Shown piece by piece: positions 33,415-45,049 of a stretch of 64,000 nucleotides of DNA; position 1 is the stretch's first letter; each line of letters opens with the position of its first letter. The stretch is taken from contig NC_037652.1 of the NCBI RefSeq assembly GCF_003254395.2, positions 7,050,001 through 7,114,000 of the forward strand, given 5' to 3'. This stretch comes from Apis mellifera. Lineage: Eukaryota > Arthropoda > Insecta > Hymenoptera > Apidae. The notes beneath the pieces are model-generated. The model was not told the origin of the DNA. It ran no database searches and worked only from the letters and a program-made list of their open reading frames with translations. Position numbers and translations under genes: made by a program.

Positions 33415-34325
33415 CGAAATGGTAGGGAGTATACCGGTAGAGATGCTAATGTCGGCCTTGTGCCACATACTCCGTGCTCCTGGTGCCCGTCCACGCTCAC
33501 GTACACTCACACTCGCTCCCCCCCCTCCCCTCCCCTCCCAGCCATGGTTCGTAGCGAGCCATATCGACGAGCGAGTGCACGCGATCGTGTTCGCGCGTAT
33601 CGTACACTTACGTGTGTATACGTGCACGCGTAATACGCGCACGCACACGCGAGCGGCTCACCACCACTCGCACGCTCGAGATCGACTGCAATCCGACCGC
33701 TACGCACCGAAACGCATCACCGGTTTGTCCTCTCTTCTTTCGGCCGCCGCTGCCTCTATATGGCTATGCCAGACTTCTCTATTCTCCCTCTCGCGGATCC
33801 GGCCAAGCGAGAGGGAGAGAGAGAGAGAGAGAGGCGGACGAGGGATTAGCAACGCTCCTCTCTCGCCTACCTATCTCGCGTTTCAACCGCGCGATTCGTC
33901 AGAGAGAGAGGTTCGCGCGCGACCTTCTTCGAAATTCGGCGACATCTCTCCTCCCTTCCTCGCCTTTCCTTCTCTCGCTTCTTCTCCTCCTCCCCCCCTC
34001 CCTTCCACCTTCGCAGGTTTTAGATAGGTTTTCGACGAACGAGAACGGAAATTAATCTCGTTTCCATCGATCGGTCGGGTGGCAGTCACGAGATTCGAAA
34101 CGAAATTGGAACTCGTCGTTCGACCGGCGAGGGGGGGGCGTGGAAGGAGAGTAAAGGGAGCGCGAGCGCTTTATCTTTGGAAGAAAGAGATCGAAGCGGA
34201 TGTATCGACTTCGCATTTTTCCTCGGCTCGTCATTCGATCGAAAAGCCTTGAATTACGTAAACGCACGTCGACGGGAGTATTCGAAGGGGAGTATACGAG
34301 CGCTCGATGAACGAGAAAAATCGTG

Positions 34326-34351
34326 GCCGCCGCCGCCGCCGCCGCCGCCAC
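34326..34351. repeat. (CCG)8 repeat
   Basis: Eight CCG units followed by CACCGTCGTCG. Confidence 0.95.
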
Positions 34352-34359
34352 CGTCGTCG

Positions 34360-37340
34360 CGCGTCCCGCGTGTCGTAGTTTGTAGCAACTGGCCGGTTGA
34401 TTTAACCGGCCGCCAGGTTGCCGCGATGCATTTATCGCGAGCGCCGATCGCAATTTCATCGCGAGCAGCGAGAAAGAAGGTTAGGCCAGGCCTCGGTGTA
34501 GGTTAGGCGCGGAGCGGCCGGTATCGCGCGAAAATCGCGTGAAAAACTAGCTGTCCTAGAAACGAACTGGCCAAGTCAGTGGCACAAACCACTCCGCACG
34601 CGCGCGCTCGCCTACCTTCCACGCTCGTCGCGCTCGCGGCCGCAACGCGCTCGTTAAAAAGGGAATCCTTCTCCGATTCCCAATCTCCCCCTCCCTCGAT
34701 CGAGAATCTCCGACTTTCCACCTGCCGCTTGCCCGCTTCGAGGTTTCGCTTTTCGTTTCGCCGCCACGCGAAACGCGAACGAAGAGAGAAAGAAAATAAA
34801 TGTAATCGCGCTATTATTCGATTTTACTTTGCGGGATATCCGGAATTGGAACGACGAACATCGTTTACGGGGCCAACTTTCGTTTCGATCGAAAGGCGTG
34901 TCGCTACGAACGACGAATAAATGTTGCGCGGAACGGATCAATCGTTGGATTCGTCGTTTCGTCGCGCATACATCGCGCGTATCTCGCTCGGATAGAAAAT
35001 AAATAACCTTTGGAACCGTCGAGATTTTCCATCTTTTTTTCCTTTTTTTCCACCGTCGTGCCGACTTGCGTGCCGAAAGAGGGAGGGAGGGAGGAAGGGA
35101 GGGATATCTAGTCGCCACGGTTACGAAATGCCCTTCGCGCGTCCAATTTCTTCGCGAGACACTTCGCGACACCGCGGTGACACACCGGTGTGACGCCTCT
35201 CTGACCTAGTAGTAGCGGTGGTGGTTAACAGGCATCTCGATTCGACTCTCGTTCGTTTAAACGAACGGATGCGCCGATCTTTGAACCGACCGATCGACAC
35301 CGCATCGTCCATATTTCCGCGATTCGAGTCCCCCCCATCCCCACCCTCTCCTCTCTCTCTCTCTCTCTCTCTCTCCTCCCTCCCTCCCGTTTCCCAATCG
35401 AATCTCGATACTTGCCAATAGCACGCACGTAATAAACCATCGATACGGGCGACGATCGTTTCGGATGATCGACGCCTTTAGGCCTCGCGTTAAATGCAAA
35501 TCATCGTCGGCTCGTTATTCTCGCCCGTGGCTATGCGAATTTTCCGCGCCACGTCAACAACGAATTGATTACGCGTTTGTAACTCGACAGTTTCAATCGA
35601 AGACATAGTCCTCCGTTGCGTAATAGGTAATTTTAGGAACGATCTTTTACGACGCATTTTAACTCCGAGTCCGCGGACAATTTACGTAACTTGTTTTGCC
35701 GTGAAATTTTACCGCACACGTTCCCCACGTTCGCGTTCTTTAAAACCGATCTTGTGCCTGTCTCTCCCTCTCCTTTTTCCTCTTTTCCTTTTTCTCTTTT
35801 TTTCTTTCCCTTCCGAAACCCTCGACGATCAACGTTGTTACGTGCGCGATTCCTTCTCCTCTCTCGATTTTCCATCTCTCGAGGCGAGAGAAGAAGAAGA
35901 AGAAGAAAGCATCGCGGAAACGACGGCGTTTGGGGAAAGCAAGAGGCGAGCGAGCGTTTCCTCGGACGTTCCGTCCATCCTTTCCTTCCTTCGATCGAGA
36001 TCGATGCGTCGATACTTCGCCCGCAGCTAATCCGGGCAAAAATCTCGTCTCTCCGAAGCTTTCGAAACTTTCCTCGATCCTTGGACGACACAGTGGTGTT
36101 GGGAAACGTCGGTTGGCGGGGGGGAGATGAACGGGCGGTTGTGCGAGGGGGAGGAAGCGGATCAAGGATCCGTATTCCTCGGAGGGAAATGGGGAGGGGT
36201 GTTGGGGGGAATTGGAAAACGGTGGTTGGAAAGGGCGGTGGTCGGGTGAGAGAGAGAGGAGAGGAGGTGTGGATTTATCGCGCGGATGCCCGAGGATCAC
36301 GCGGCCGGCTCCGCGCGCGCGAGTAATAATCTTCGAGTGTTCTCTAATGCGAGTTGGAACCGGGCGGCCTCCAACAGCCTGAATTCGTCCCCCTTTCCCC
36401 CATCTGCCTCCGTTGTCCCCGGTTCCTCTCGACCCCTCCTTTCGACAGGAGAGACGGCCATCTTGCTTAGACCGCGGCATGTGCACTGCCGAATGCCGCC
36501 ATGCTAACGCGACAAAGAAACTTCTAACTCGAGTCGCGCGGCGTGGATCGCCGGTATCGGGGCAGAGGCAGAGGCTTTCCATCTCCTACTCGCTCCTTCC
36601 ATCTCCTCTTTTTCTTCTGCCGAGCTTACTTCTTCCTTTCGTTCGTTCGTTCGTTCGTTTCTTCCTTCGCTCCTACGTTCCTACGTTCCTTCCTTTCCGA
36701 CTCTCGGCCGTATACGCCGAGAGAGACGTCGACCACTTCAAGGACGACGATCGTGCCGATCGATCAAGTCGCTGCTGGATCGCTGTGCTAACTCCGGCCG
36801 AACGATATCTCTCTTTCTCTTCCTCTCCCCATCTCCCCTCTCCCTCCCCACTTTCCCTCCTTTTCTCTTTCGCCCGATCCCTCTCGCGCGCGCAATCTTT
36901 CAAAAACCCCCTCCAACCGATCCTTGCGTGCGTGTAAGGACGCGTTTCAACCTTTTCTAATTTTCCTCGTCGCGAGAAACGATCCATTCGTTTTCCATTC
37001 CAAATAAATAAATAAATGAACCAACGAACGAATAGGAAAGAAAGAGAGAAAGAAAGAAAGAACGAATTATATATTATCCTTTCGTCGTTAAATCGAATCG
37101 AGGATGCAAACGTATCTGGAAATAATCGTCCGAAAATGCTTCGAATTTTCTCTAGTCTCTCGTCGATCGCGATTATAGTCAGCCTATATAAACAGTGGAG
37201 AAGAGGAGCGAAGAAGAAACCGGTTGAAATTCGGTGCGTCGATACGTCGATCCGCGAAACGAGGTCGGCGTTCGAGTGCAAACACGCTCGTGCCCGAATA
37301 CGAAACGAAGCGAAAGAACGGAGGTGCGCGCGTGCACGAG
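34360..37340. other. CpG-rich non-coding stretch
   Basis: Holds GCCATCTT at 36457-36464, a TATATAAAC at 37195 without an initiator at the right distance, (CT)n at 35351-35375 and (CGTT)n at about 36639-36659. Long frames on both strands of 35.7-37.9 kb overlap each other and carry no domain. Confidence 0.5.
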
Positions 37341-37348
37341 ACACGCGA

Positions 37349-37418
37349 AGGAACGGAACGAGACGGAACGAAACGGGACGGAACGGAAAGGAGAGGAACG
37401 GAACGGAACGGAACGGAA
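37349..37418. repeat. (GGAAC)n pentanucleotide array
   Basis: About 14 units of GGAAC with GAGAC, GAAAC and GGGAC variants, so an older, partly decayed array. Confidence 0.95.
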
Positions 37419-37933
37419 GAAAGGAGGCACGAGGTTGTCGTGGCGGTGGCTCGCGGCCGGTTCGATACGAAACGAAAGCGATCGACAAGCGCTCGATTGT
37501 TGTCCGGTTCACGCGGCTATATATCGGAAAATACGCTCGCGGGTGGCTACTTTGGGCGCGCTTGGCTCACGGTAACGGCGTCTGCCGGAGGCGCTTTAAC
37601 AAAGGCGCGCTCGATGCAACGGGGATCGACGGAAACTCGACGCGTGTCCCCTTTATTTTTAATCTTTGCTTTAAATCACCGAGCCGCGCACTCGCGACAC
37701 GCGTCGATGCTGTATTCGCAAATATCGATTCTGAAAAGCGCCGAACAATGCCGCTTATTTTCTGTTTTCAATGCCCATTGTGTCAGACCCGTTGCTGGAC
37801 AGCAACCGTGTGCCTTCTCTCTCTCTCTCTCTCTTTCTCATTCTCTTCCGCTCTCCTCTCTCCGCCACCTCGCTTCTCGTTTCTCTCCGTTATTTCTCTC
37901 TCTCTCTCTCTCTCTCTCTAGGCGTTGCGCGTT

Positions 37934-38024
37934 GCCTCGCCTCACCTCGCCTCACCTCGTCGCTCCTCGCCTTTCCTCGTCTCTCCTCGCCTCGCGTCGC
38001 CTCGCCTCGCCTCGCCTCGTCTCA
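37934..38024. repeat. (CCTCG)n pentanucleotide array
   Basis: About 18 units of CCTCG/CCTCA/TCTCG, the reverse complement of the GAGGC unit at 22456-22482. It follows a perfect (CT)n at 37896-37919. Confidence 0.95.
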
Positions 38025-38554
38025 AACCTCGTCCGCAAACAGAGAGTCGCTTTCGATTTTTCATTCGGCAAACCGTATTTCTTCCGGGCTTCTGGCCAAT
38101 TCTTCGCCACGCGTTCGTATTCCCCGATACATCGATATCGGTGAAACCTAGCGGTAATCGGAGCCTCGGACCTCGGGAGAGGTATTTATATATATATATA
38201 TATATTTCTTAATACATACATATATACCGCTCGCATTAATCGACATTGCGCGCCGATCGTATCTGTAAATGTATCCGATTTGCGTACACTTTATGCAAAT
38301 TGGATAAAAACGTGGCGGTTAGCATTGCAAATATAAAACGCGGCAACGATGCGGCGTTTCGATGCGTTTCAGTCTTGGGGAAAATTTGCTTGCCGCGGCG
38401 TTGAAACCGGACAGAAATGAAATCTCGGGGAATTGGACACGATATATGCTGTAACGAGCCGTTAAGTTGCAAATGAACGCGTACTTACGGGGCGCGATAT
38501 TACGAAAGCGAATGTGCAGTAACCAGACGATGTTGTCGCGCGCAAAAATACATT

Positions 38555-38614
38555 GTATGTATGTATATATATATATATACATATATATATAGATATATAT
38601 ATATATATGTATAT
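38555..38614. repeat. (AT)n microsatellite
   Basis: AT repeat with GTATGTATGT at the left and AG/AC interruptions. Confidence 0.9.
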
Positions 38615-38619
38615 TCCCG

Positions 38620-39260
38620 CCGTTTCTTCCTCCACGAACGGAAGACGACAAGTGTAAACGCGCACCACCGTGTACAGCGTTTAGGTTATAACCGTCCGGT
38701 ATACGCGGGGACGCGTTTTAATTATGGGACGGCCAATTGCCGCCGTTTCGAATTCCGTCTAATAAATATCGCTCAATCTAAATTCGTCTAAACCGGCCGC
38801 GAATTTACCACAATTTTCGTCATTCCTTATGCGAAGAAGGAAGGAAGGAAGGAAGGAAAGAGAAAAAGGAAAATTTTCTCTCGTTTATCGTCCATCCATC
38901 CTCGTACGTACGAATTCGAGTCGATCGAATAAATTAATAGTCGTTTGGATGTTTTCGTTTCGCGAAATGTAAAATCTGTCTCTCCTTTTTTTTCTCTCTC
39001 TCGCATTTCATTTCTCCCAATATACGTTACGATAATCGAATTTACAGCACGCGCTTTTTCGACGATATCTCCCCTCCCTCCCCATCTTTGTACTTTGGTT
39101 GTACGCGTTAATATTTCCGACAGACAATCGCGTTTGTCACGACCGCGGTTAATTGATTTTGTTGGTCGGTCGGAACGCGCGCGCGGTATCGAATTTTCTG
39201 AAAAAAATGAAAAAAAAGGGGAAAGAGGGAAAAAAGGAAAAAAAAAAAAAAAGGTTAACA
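38620..39260. other. Non-coding stretch
   Basis: (GGAA)n at about 38835-38858, unique sequence, then an A-rich run at 39200-39253. A 195-codon minus frame across it (38827-39414) shows no domain. Confidence 0.45.
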
Positions 39261-39261
39261 T

Positions 39262-39290
39262 CGAAACGCGCGTCACCAACGCGCGTTTCG
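39262..39290. other. Perfect 12-bp hairpin
   Basis: CGAAACGCGCGT at 39262-39273 pairs with ACGCGCGTTTCG at 39279-39290 across the 5-nt loop CACCA. This is seen directly; function unknown. Confidence 0.7.
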
Positions 39291-39494
39291 TCCAAGTGTC
39301 GTTGCCCGGCCTTTGCGGTGTGTCGCCTGTGTAATTTACATGCGAATGCGTGCCACCGCTTACGTTATCCCGCCGTTTACAAATAACCGCGAGCCGGCCT
39401 CGTTTACGAATCAACGGCTACGAAACTTTTGCGAAGTTCGCAGTTACGAGGCCGTGCCCGTTTCGTTCCGTTTCGTTTCGTTTATCCGTTCTCG

Positions 39495-39535
39495 GGGAGG
39501 AGGAGGAGGAGGAGGAGGAGAAGGAGGAGAAGGGA
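39495..39535. repeat. (GGA)n repeat
   Basis: GGA units with GAA interruptions. Confidence 0.9.
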
Positions 39536-39782
39536 TGGTTTCGATCGAAAGTACAAAGTAGCAGAGATGGTTCGTGGAACGAGGTTGAAACGGCGGGAAA
39601 AGGCGGCGGGGGAGGGAAGGGGCGAGGGGGGTCGGGTATCGTCCGCAAACTCGGCAATTGGCCGATGCACGCGGCAATAGAGGCAAAGTGAAAGTGCAGC
39701 GTGCAGCGCTCTGCGCTGCTCTCAGCGTCTCGAAGCCGGGGAGCGCGGAACCTTCTGACCTTGTCCCAAATACTGCGACTGA

Positions 39783-39967
39783 CTGCCTGCCTGCCTGCCT
39801 GCCTGCCTGCGTTCGTACCTGAACGACGACGACGAAGACGACGACGACGACGACGGTGGCATGTTCTTCTCTCCACGTCTCTGCGCCCCTACTGCTTCCC
39901 TTTTGTCTCTCTTTGTCTTCGCTATCCACTTCCTGTCCGCTCGCTCGCTCGCTCGCTCGCTCGCTCG
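39783..39967. repeat. Cluster of (CCTG)n, (GAC)n and (CTCG)n
   Basis: Three separate expansions within 185 bp: CCTG at 39783-39810, GAC/GAA at 39823-39856 and CTCG at 39938-39967. Frames across the cluster read poly-Ala-Cys, poly-Arg or poly-Ser and are artefacts. Confidence 0.9.
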
Positions 39968-39999
39968 GCCACTTCGAGTCGAAATCCATCGACAAAGGA

Positions 40000-41310
40000 T
40001 CCCATCCAAGGTCGAAGGCTATCGAATAATACCGAAATGTGCAGGGGGCACCGAACAAAGGAAGAGAGAGAGAGAGACAGAGAGAGGAATTTTCGCGAAA
40101 AAAGAACCGACGAAGGAGGATTCGTTTCGACGAAAACGAGTGGAACGAGCGAGTTGTAACGGCGAGGATATGGAAGAGAAAGAGGAGGAGAGCGCGATAG
40201 CTTGGAGAGATCGATCGTTTCAATTTCTTCTTTTCCTTTTTCTTTCTATTTTTTTTTCTTTTTTTTTTTTTACGACTCTCCTCGTCGCGAGGACGATGGT
40301 CGTGAAATTTTAACGCCGTCCTCACCAACCACGTCCTCCTCGGATTCCTCCCCGAGGATCACGCCCGTTTATTACGCGTACAGACGCGCCTACCATTCTG
40401 TTCGGTTATGGCTCGATCGAGATGCGGACCATTCCATTTTTTTCCTCATCGATCGCTTTACACGTTCTAACTTTTCGAAACTCCTTTAAGGAAAGAGTTG
40501 TCGGAGAATTTCGGGTTTCCCTCCTCCTGCGGGGACTTACGGAACTCGCTCGATGCGCGCGATAAATATGCAAATGATCGCGGCACGCAGCTGGACACAC
40601 ACACGGAGCGGTTAAGTACAAAAGGCGAGCGGCTCGGCTCGGTCCGGTTCGGTTCGGTTCGGTATGGAAGCGCGGACAAGATCGTTGATCGTTGGAGCGT
40701 ATCTTTGAGCAAGTGGAATGCTCTCGTTTTCGAAACGCTGTCGAAACCGCTGTTTGCCGCGTTGCGAATTCGCGGCAAGGGGGGATTAAATCGGCGGTGG
40801 AGATCTTTGTGTCTCCTCCGTCCGAGCAATCTCGGCTGCAATTAAAATCGGATATTTCAGTCGCCGGTGCCGTTTATCCACGATTCCACGAAAAGCGTTC
40901 CAACCGAGACGCGACCGGTTGGCCGTAGTAAAAACCGGGCCCCCGAGGTTTCCCCTTCTGTCCATCGTTTTTCACCCATGGATCCTCTCCTCCCCCTTCC
41001 CTCTCTTTTTCTCCCCTTCCCTTCCCTTCCGCCACCGACTTAGCTTACCGGTATACTTTATCGATCGATCGTTCGAATCCTTGCGCCCGATATCGCCGAT
41101 GCGCCACGTAATCGAAAACAAAACCGGTTTCCGCCTATATTATTATCTCTGCGTTGCAAATCGTTGGTGCGTCGAAACGTTGATGCACCGACCCAGGCAT
41201 CCCCATTAGAGTTGAAAAAAAGCTCCTCGATATCGTCCGGGTACATCATCGTCGTCCCTAACTATTTTATATATATATATTCTTTTCGGATCGATCTCGT
41301 TCGAGGAACT
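40000..41310. other. Non-coding stretch
   Basis: T-rich run at 40241-40271, (GGTTC)n at 40636-40662 and unique CpG-rich sequence. GTAAGT donors on the minus strand at about 40535 lack a credible exon. No gene is recognised. Confidence 0.45.
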
Positions 41311-41316
41311 CGATTC

Positions 41317-41556
41317 CTAAATTAATTTCTTTCTTCGTCGGATTTCGGGCTCGAGATCGCGTCTTAGATTTTCATAGCGATGAAACAGATCGATCAACAT
41401 TTCCTGTTCCTTCGTAATTTTCTTCTTGTATTTGAGAAACAATTCGTTCAAAGGATGACCATCTCGATCAAAGAAGCACGCTGTTCCATGGGATAATAAG
41501 GGTGAAGATGAATAAGCAGCGTAATTGCGAATCCTTTCCTTTCCTTTCCTTCGATT
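41317..41556 (-). CDS. Probable 3'-terminal coding exon, unknown protein
   Basis: On the minus strand a frame is open from 41556 to TAG at 41319-41317 (79 codons). It has no early ATG, so it would be the end of a spliced gene. The sequence is balanced in base composition, unlike its CGA-rich surroundings, and reads CFFDRDGHPLNELFLKYKKK, then ITKEQEMLIDLFHRYENLRR, ending RRRKKLI. The second half is strongly helical and charged, likely a coiled coil. A 3' splice site is possible at 41483-41481 (T/C-rich stretch, then GGAACAG), which would start the exon at 41480. The first ten codons (about 41527-41556) are A/G-rich and may be intronic. No canonical AATAAA follows the stop within 200 nt. I do not recognise the family; a decayed gene fragment is an alternative. 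Confidence 0.4.
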   Translation of the reverse strand, partial: NRRKGKERIRNYAAYSSSPLLSHGTACFFDRDGHPLNELFLKYKKKITKEQEMLIDLFHRYENLRRDLEPEIRRRKKLI

Positions 41557-41559
41557 CTA

Positions 41560-42970
41560 TCCCACGAAATCTACGTTAAAAGTCTATGAATCCCATCGAG
41601 GAGGGCGTTTAAGGCGCATCGAAACGCGTTTCAAAAGACTCGAGAGAAGAAACTCTCGAAGAAGGGTGCATCGATCGTGGGATGAAAAAAAGCGAATACG
41701 GTTACAATTCTTCTTCTTCTTCTTCTTCTTCGCATTCGGTTCGATCGCGAATCGAGCGAATTCCGGAACGAGAGAGGACACATCCTCTCCCGAATCCCGG
41801 ATAGAACGGTTTCTTGGCGAACGCGGTGCTTCGATTTGCGTATCGGCCGAGCTATCGCTCTCCTCCGTCCGTGATGAATAATAGATTAACAGGTCGCTTA
41901 TTGGGCGGCACGATGGCGAGGCCTTCGCCGACCGTCAAATGTTGGAACGTTCTAAAATGGCCGCCCCGAAGGCCAGGCCTGGTTTTTACGACGACCGGTT
42001 TAGAAACCGACCTGCGCTTCCCGCACTACTTGCCGTTCGATCCGCTCCTCGAAACCGCTGCCAGAAACCAATCACGATCGCCTATCGAGGATCCGCTCTT
42101 CACGCGTGCCAACCAATAATCCACCACCCCTCCACCAACTGTAGCGTGCGATACACACGCACACACACACACGCGCGCGCATCGCTCGAGTATCAATTTT
42201 CGGTGTCGCTTCGCTCCGATTTTTCTTCCCTTTTCTTTTTTTTTCATCGCCGCAACAACGACAACTTTACGCGCCATTACGTAACAGGATCGGGGGAAAA
42301 AACGGTTCTTTTTCCTCTTCTTCCTTTTCCTCTTTTATTTTTTCTTTCCACTTTTTTCTTCTTACGGCGGTAAAAGGTGCGGCAACGAGATCCACAAACC
42401 CGCGCGCCCCTTCCTCCTCCACCGGTTTCGATCGGACGAGTTTTCTTTTCCCGCGAATCGAAAGCGGTTCGACGCATTTCCTAGCCCACTGCCCGATATT
42501 TTTCTCCTCCCCTCCCTCCCCCATTCCCCGTTCCCACCGTGATCGGCCGCCGTGAATCTCGAGACCCAATCGCGCAAACAAAAGCGAGCCACCGATAATA
42601 TCTCGCTGAAATCTCGGCAATCGACAGATTTATGTCGAGATAAGAAGCCGAATGGACGGATGGACGGACGGAGTCCCGCGCGCGCGCGCAACAATCGATA
42701 AAACGCCGCTTCCTAATGGATTTTAATTCGCCTATCTCGGCCGTGTATCTACGGATCCCGTTTATTTGTTTGTACTCGCGTGCCCTGCGTATTTGTTCGC
42801 GGCGTGAAAAGAGAGGAAAAAAAGGGCGAGGGAAAAAGAGAGAGAGAGAAGAAGAAGAAAAAGGAAAAAAGGCGGCGAGAGACCGATCATCGCGCGCTCA
42901 TCGATCACCGAGAGGAGAGGGATCCGCTCGACCGCTAAAAATAAAAAGGCGGATAAAAATAAGCGCGAAA
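41560..42970. other. Non-coding stretch
   Basis: (TTC)n at 41709-41731, AAAATGGC (reverse GCCATTTT) at 41953-41960, a (CA)(CG) run near 42154-42180 and otherwise CpG-rich. If the 41.3 kb exon is real, its intron may occupy this stretch on the minus strand. Confidence 0.45.
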
Positions 42971-42971
42971 G

Positions 42972-43221
42972 ATGACCGAAAACCGCAGCTACGCTCTCGT
43001 CTTCCAAGCGGCGGAGACCGGTAGCCGGGGGAGGGAGGGAGGGGGAGGCAGACAGACGATCGCCGCGCTTCTTTTTCGCTTTATTTGTCGCGTTCGAGAG
43101 GAGAGGAGACGAAGACGCGTACATCTCTCGGCGAGGAGCGTATCGGATGAACGGAATCGGGGACGATACGGAACCGACGACGACGACGACGATCGGGGGT
43201 ATAGCCTAGGCTATATGCCAG
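42972..43221 (+). other. Candidate exon with CAG/GTAAGG donor
   Basis: An ATG at 42972 opens a frame that reads through a (GAC)n-encoded Asp run and YSLGYMP to CAG at 43219-43221, followed by GTAAGG. If the frame is not spliced it continues as a Pro7 run and VQQQPSSLVV to 43412, typical of low-complexity parts of regulatory proteins but also of simple-repeat DNA. A 16-nt palindrome, TATAGCCTAGGCTATA, lies at 43200-43215 next to the donor. No domain is recognised. Confidence 0.18.
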
Positions 43222-43499
43222 GTAAGGACGATGGACAAGACGATGGAGAGGGAACGAGCGCGGCTTGGAGAACAACTCCGCCACCGCCGCCGCCGCCCGC
43301 CGTCCAACAACAACCGTCGTCGCTCGTCGTTTTCCAACAACCTCGATCGTTGCACCTTTTTGTTCTGGCTCGGTGTGTGCATCGTCGATGGTTGGTTACA
43401 ATTTCACAATAAGTAGTAAGAACAAAGGTCTGCTATTACGTCCCCGGCTCAGACAATACCGGCCGCGGATAATGAATCGTAATCGCGATCGACCGTTTC

Positions 43500-44640
43500 G
43501 CGGCACGAATTAGGCGAGCTCGTCTAACTCGTGCGCTTGGAATACGATCGACGCGCTTGGAATAAAACAAGCCGCGAATACGGATCGTTCACGGATCGTT
43601 TAGGAGCAACACCACATTTTGCCGGCGAGCCCACCCACCAAAACTCTTCTTCCGTTTCACGCGCCTTGTCGTCGATGGATACGTTCGATCCAATTGCATC
43701 TCGCTCCTCCTAGAGTCGTTTGGTTACCCGTTTAAATTTACGCTGGATTACGATCACGTAGGGAAAAATACAACACGGAGGCGAACAATGAAGGCGAGGA
43801 GAGCGCGTATGAATAATTCTTTCTCACTCGGTTTTTCGCCGCTCGTTGCGCGGCGTTAGACGACTCGACGCAACCGACCCTCCGGCCAGTTACCTCCGGT
43901 CCCTTGAAAATCGGGGATCGGGCTTTTCCTCCTTCCCTCCCCCCCGCAGTGTCGATGATTCGAGCCACCGATACGGCGGGGGCCATTATACGCGGCCACA
44001 CGGTATAATAATAATAATACACATCGAATCGAGGAACGAGATAAAAATAAAAGCACGAAATTAATTTCCGCCTGTAGGAATTATTCATCGTATTACGGGA
44101 ACGCGAGCGTTGAATTCTAACGAGACGGTTGTTCGCTTATACGTACGAGATATATTATATACCTTCGAGCAAATAGGTATACGTAAATATATATATATAT
44201 ATATTTTCTAGGCTGTGTCTACGCGTGTGCGCCTATGCGCGCGAGCTATCTTTTTATAAAATCTTATTTGTCTCGCGAAGGTATTTCTCTCTCTCTCTCT
44301 CTCTATCTATCCACGTATTATTCGTAATCGTAGCCGTGGTCGTAGCCGTCATCGTGATCGTGTTGGTCGTCGTGTTGGTCGCCGTTTCTCTGGATTCAAA
44401 GCGGCGAACCAACTATCCGCGCGCTGTCCTTGTAGATTCTAATGCTAAATCCGTCTCTCCGAACCTCTCTCTATCTTTCGAGCGACCGATTGGAATGCAT
44501 TACCAATGGTTTTAAGAACCTTGAAGCGACCGGCGGCCACGTTTGAAAGTAAGCTAGCTGCTAAAGACAGACACAATTTCTTAGCCACAGGCGGCGGCGA
44601 GTCACCACTCGGAATAATTGCCATTTGCATGTATTACGGT
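43500..44640. other. Non-coding stretch
   Basis: AT repeats at about 44188-44205, (CT)n at 44285-44306 and GTCGT-rich sequence around 44340-44390. No gene is recognised. Confidence 0.45.
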
Positions 44641-44649
44641 CAAAGTTCG

Positions 44650-44676
44650 ATCTCTCTCTCTCTCTCTCTCTCTCTG
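44650..44676. repeat. (CT)n microsatellite
   Basis: 13 CT units. Confidence 0.95.
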
Positions 44677-44776
44677 TTTCCCAATCGATCACCGTCCGCT
44701 CTACTAATTTACTCCGTGTCTCATTTTTCTCTCCGGGTAATCCTCCCCCTTGTGACGACGATATACATCCGCGCGC

Positions 44777-44818
44777 GCGCGTGTATATATACACACATAC
44801 ACACACACACGCGCGCGT
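44777..44818. repeat. Symmetric (CG)(TA)(CA)(CG) microsatellite
   Basis: Alternating purine-pyrimidine throughout: CG, TA, CA, then CG, Z-DNA-prone and able to fold back. Confidence 0.9.
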
Positions 44819-45018
44819 ATCGTATCGCGTAAGCTCGAGAATCGCGAACAATAGTTTCGAGAAAGAGAGGAGTGAAATCGTCGCGCGCTATTATCGAACG
44901 TTAAATCGATGGCGCGTTACGGTGGATATCGGCGAGCGATTAGATAGCGAGCGATTGGAAGAAGAGGGTCGACGGAGGAGAAGGAGGAGGAGGAGGAGGA
45001 GGGGGAATTCACCGCGGC

Positions 45019-45049
45019 GAGAGAGGGAGAGAGAGAGAGAGAGAGAGAG
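45019..45049. repeat. (GA)n microsatellite
   Basis: GA run following a (GGA)n at about 44974-45003. Confidence 0.95.

Noticed and set aside
38332..38376. TATAAAAC followed by TCAGTC
   Set aside because: The initiator is exact but the TATA box is at -39, outside the usual range.
43200..43215. 16-bp palindrome TATAGCCTAGGCTATA as a significant site
   Set aside because: About one such palindrome is expected by chance in 64 kb; mentioned only because it adjoins a donor-like site.
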